From: an uncultured bacterium
Lineage (GTDB): Bacteria; Verrucomicrobiota; Kiritimatiellia; RFP12; UBA1067
Direction: 5' to 3'
Length of the DNA stretch: 14,497 nucleotides
NCBI GenBank assembly: GCA_902779075.1
Contig: CACZAK010000197.1
Coordinates: forward strand, 1 to 14,497
Shown here: positions 13,971 through 14,497 of the stretch, one piece after another
How positions within the stretch are numbered: the stretch's first letter is position 1
How the letters are laid out: each line of letters begins with the position of its first letter
Notes under the pieces: model-generated
Seen by the model: only the letters and a program-made list of their open reading frames with translations
Database searches by the model: none
What the model was told of the DNA's origin: nothing
Translations under genes and position numbers: made by a program

Positions 13971-14024
13971 TTCAACTTTTCAACCTTTCAACTTTTCAAC
14001 CTTTCAACTTTTCAACCTTTCAAC
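13971..14024 (+). repeat. 8-nt tandem repeat TTCAACYT, 6.75 copies, before the last gene
   Basis: TTCAACTT and TTCAACCT units alternate strictly from 13971, giving a 16-base higher-order period. The last partial unit touches the AGGAG at 14025-14029. The 54-base array contains no G on the mRNA strand, notable in such GC-rich DNA, so the leader should stay largely unstructured. Confidence 0.9.
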
Positions 14025-14035
14025 AGGAGACATCC
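14025..14035 (+). promoter_or_regulatory. Ribosome binding site AGGAGACATCC of the last gene
   Basis: AGGAG is 6 bases before ATG 14036 and identical in sequence and spacing to the site before ATG 11812. Confidence 0.85.
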
Positions 14036-14497
14036 ATGCCACTCGGAATCAACGGATACAACGACGCATTCAAGGCCTTCACCGACTTCGCGACGCAGGC
14101 GAAGTCGGGCTCGACCATCGCGCAGATCGGCGGCGAGAAGAACACCGTCGCCGGCACCGGCCCGCTCGCGGGCCGGACGATCGTCGCGAAGACCGGATTC
14201 GACTTCGTCGGCAACGTCGGCCGCCGCCAGGCATCGCGCGACGTGAACAACGCCGTGCGCGACCTCTTCAAGCAGGCCATCGCGGACATGTTCGGCGGCC
14301 CCGACAAGATCCCCGACAGCGTCAAGGACGCGATGAAGATGGCCGACTTCGGCAAGGGCAAGCCCCTCACCGCGCGGCGCATCCTCGCCGTCAAGACCGC
14401 GGTGGACCAGGTGGCCGCCAAGACAAGCAACTGCATCGCGGAGAGCAAGGCCCATTTCGAATACACCAAGGAAGGCAAGGAGGAGGGCGACAAGAGG
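14036..14497 (+). CDS. Paralogue of the 713-aa protein's N-terminal domain, candidate type III secretion substrate (3' partial)
   Basis: The frame is open from ATG 14036 to the right edge (154 codons, no stop), so the C-terminal body lies outside the window. It aligns along its first 125 residues with the 713-aa protein: FKAFTDFA (12-19), PLAGRTI (43-49), FVGNVGR (57-63), NNAVRDLF (71-78), MFGG (85-88), DAMKMADFGKGKPL (98-111) and PLTARRILAVKTA (110-122). The sequence after that (AKTSNCIAESKAHFEYTKEG) no longer matches, so only the N-terminal domain is shared. The DNA around the start is also copied (AGGAGACATCC, then ATG and an ACTCG a few bases on), which points to duplication of leader plus domain. 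No signal peptide. Function unknown; export by a type III system is inferred from the chaperone gene nearby. Confidence 0.85.
   Translation, partial: MPLGINGYNDAFKAFTDFATQAKSGSTIAQIGGEKNTVAGTGPLAGRTIVAKTGFDFVGNVGRRQASRDVNNAVRDLFKQAIADMFGGPDKIPDSVKDAMKMADFGKGKPLTARRILAVKTAVDQVAAKTSNCIAESKAHFEYTKEGKEEGDKR

Noticed and set aside
13971..14024. Tandem array as a CRISPR
   Set aside because: The unit is 8 bases with no unique spacers and abuts a ribosome binding site; no cas gene is present.

Overview
The window is GC-rich, densely coded bacterial DNA with all supported genes on the + strand. It looks like a PVC-group bacterium, most likely a Kiritimatiellota/Verrucomicrobiota-type gut or sediment lineage. 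That placement is an inference from three things: a giant secreted protein of a kind I associate with Verrucomicrobia and Planctomycetes, glycine-rich surface proteins with an InlB-like repeat, and short simple-sequence repeats at gene borders. No rRNA, tRNA, CRISPR array, transposase or phage gene is visible.

Region 1 (1-9641) encodes extracellular proteins. The left edge cuts into a Gly-rich protein with an InlB/Listeria-Bacteroides-type repeat. Its reading frame breaks near 525-540 and continues in another frame to 1495. One base after its stop, behind a strong Shine-Dalgarno, starts a 2714-residue secreted protein (1497-9641). Its signal peptide is encoded by simple-sequence repeats, and an in-gene heptanucleotide repeat lies in its middle.

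Region 2 (9642-9809) is a 168-base spacer. It holds a second, largely inverted copy of the repeat type seen in the signal-peptide DNA, able to fold into a long hairpin, followed by two TTCAACCA units and a ribosome binding site.

Region 3 (9810-14497) looks like a type III secretion substrate cassette. It has an unknown 485-aa protein, a CesT/Tir-type secretion chaperone with a probable one-base frameshift in a C6 run, an unknown 713-aa protein, and the first 154 codons of a further protein. The three non-chaperone proteins share an N-terminal region ending in a PLTxRRIxA motif; in the last two it is clearly paralogous. Each of the four genes is preceded by a GGAGAC-type ribosome binding site, and that by one to nearly seven copies of an 8-nt repeat (TTCAACCT type).

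Working model (inference): the chaperone serves the neighbouring proteins through their common N-terminal domain. The repeat leaders are shared translation-initiation modules. The C-terminal bodies are unrecognised, so they are candidate undescribed effectors.
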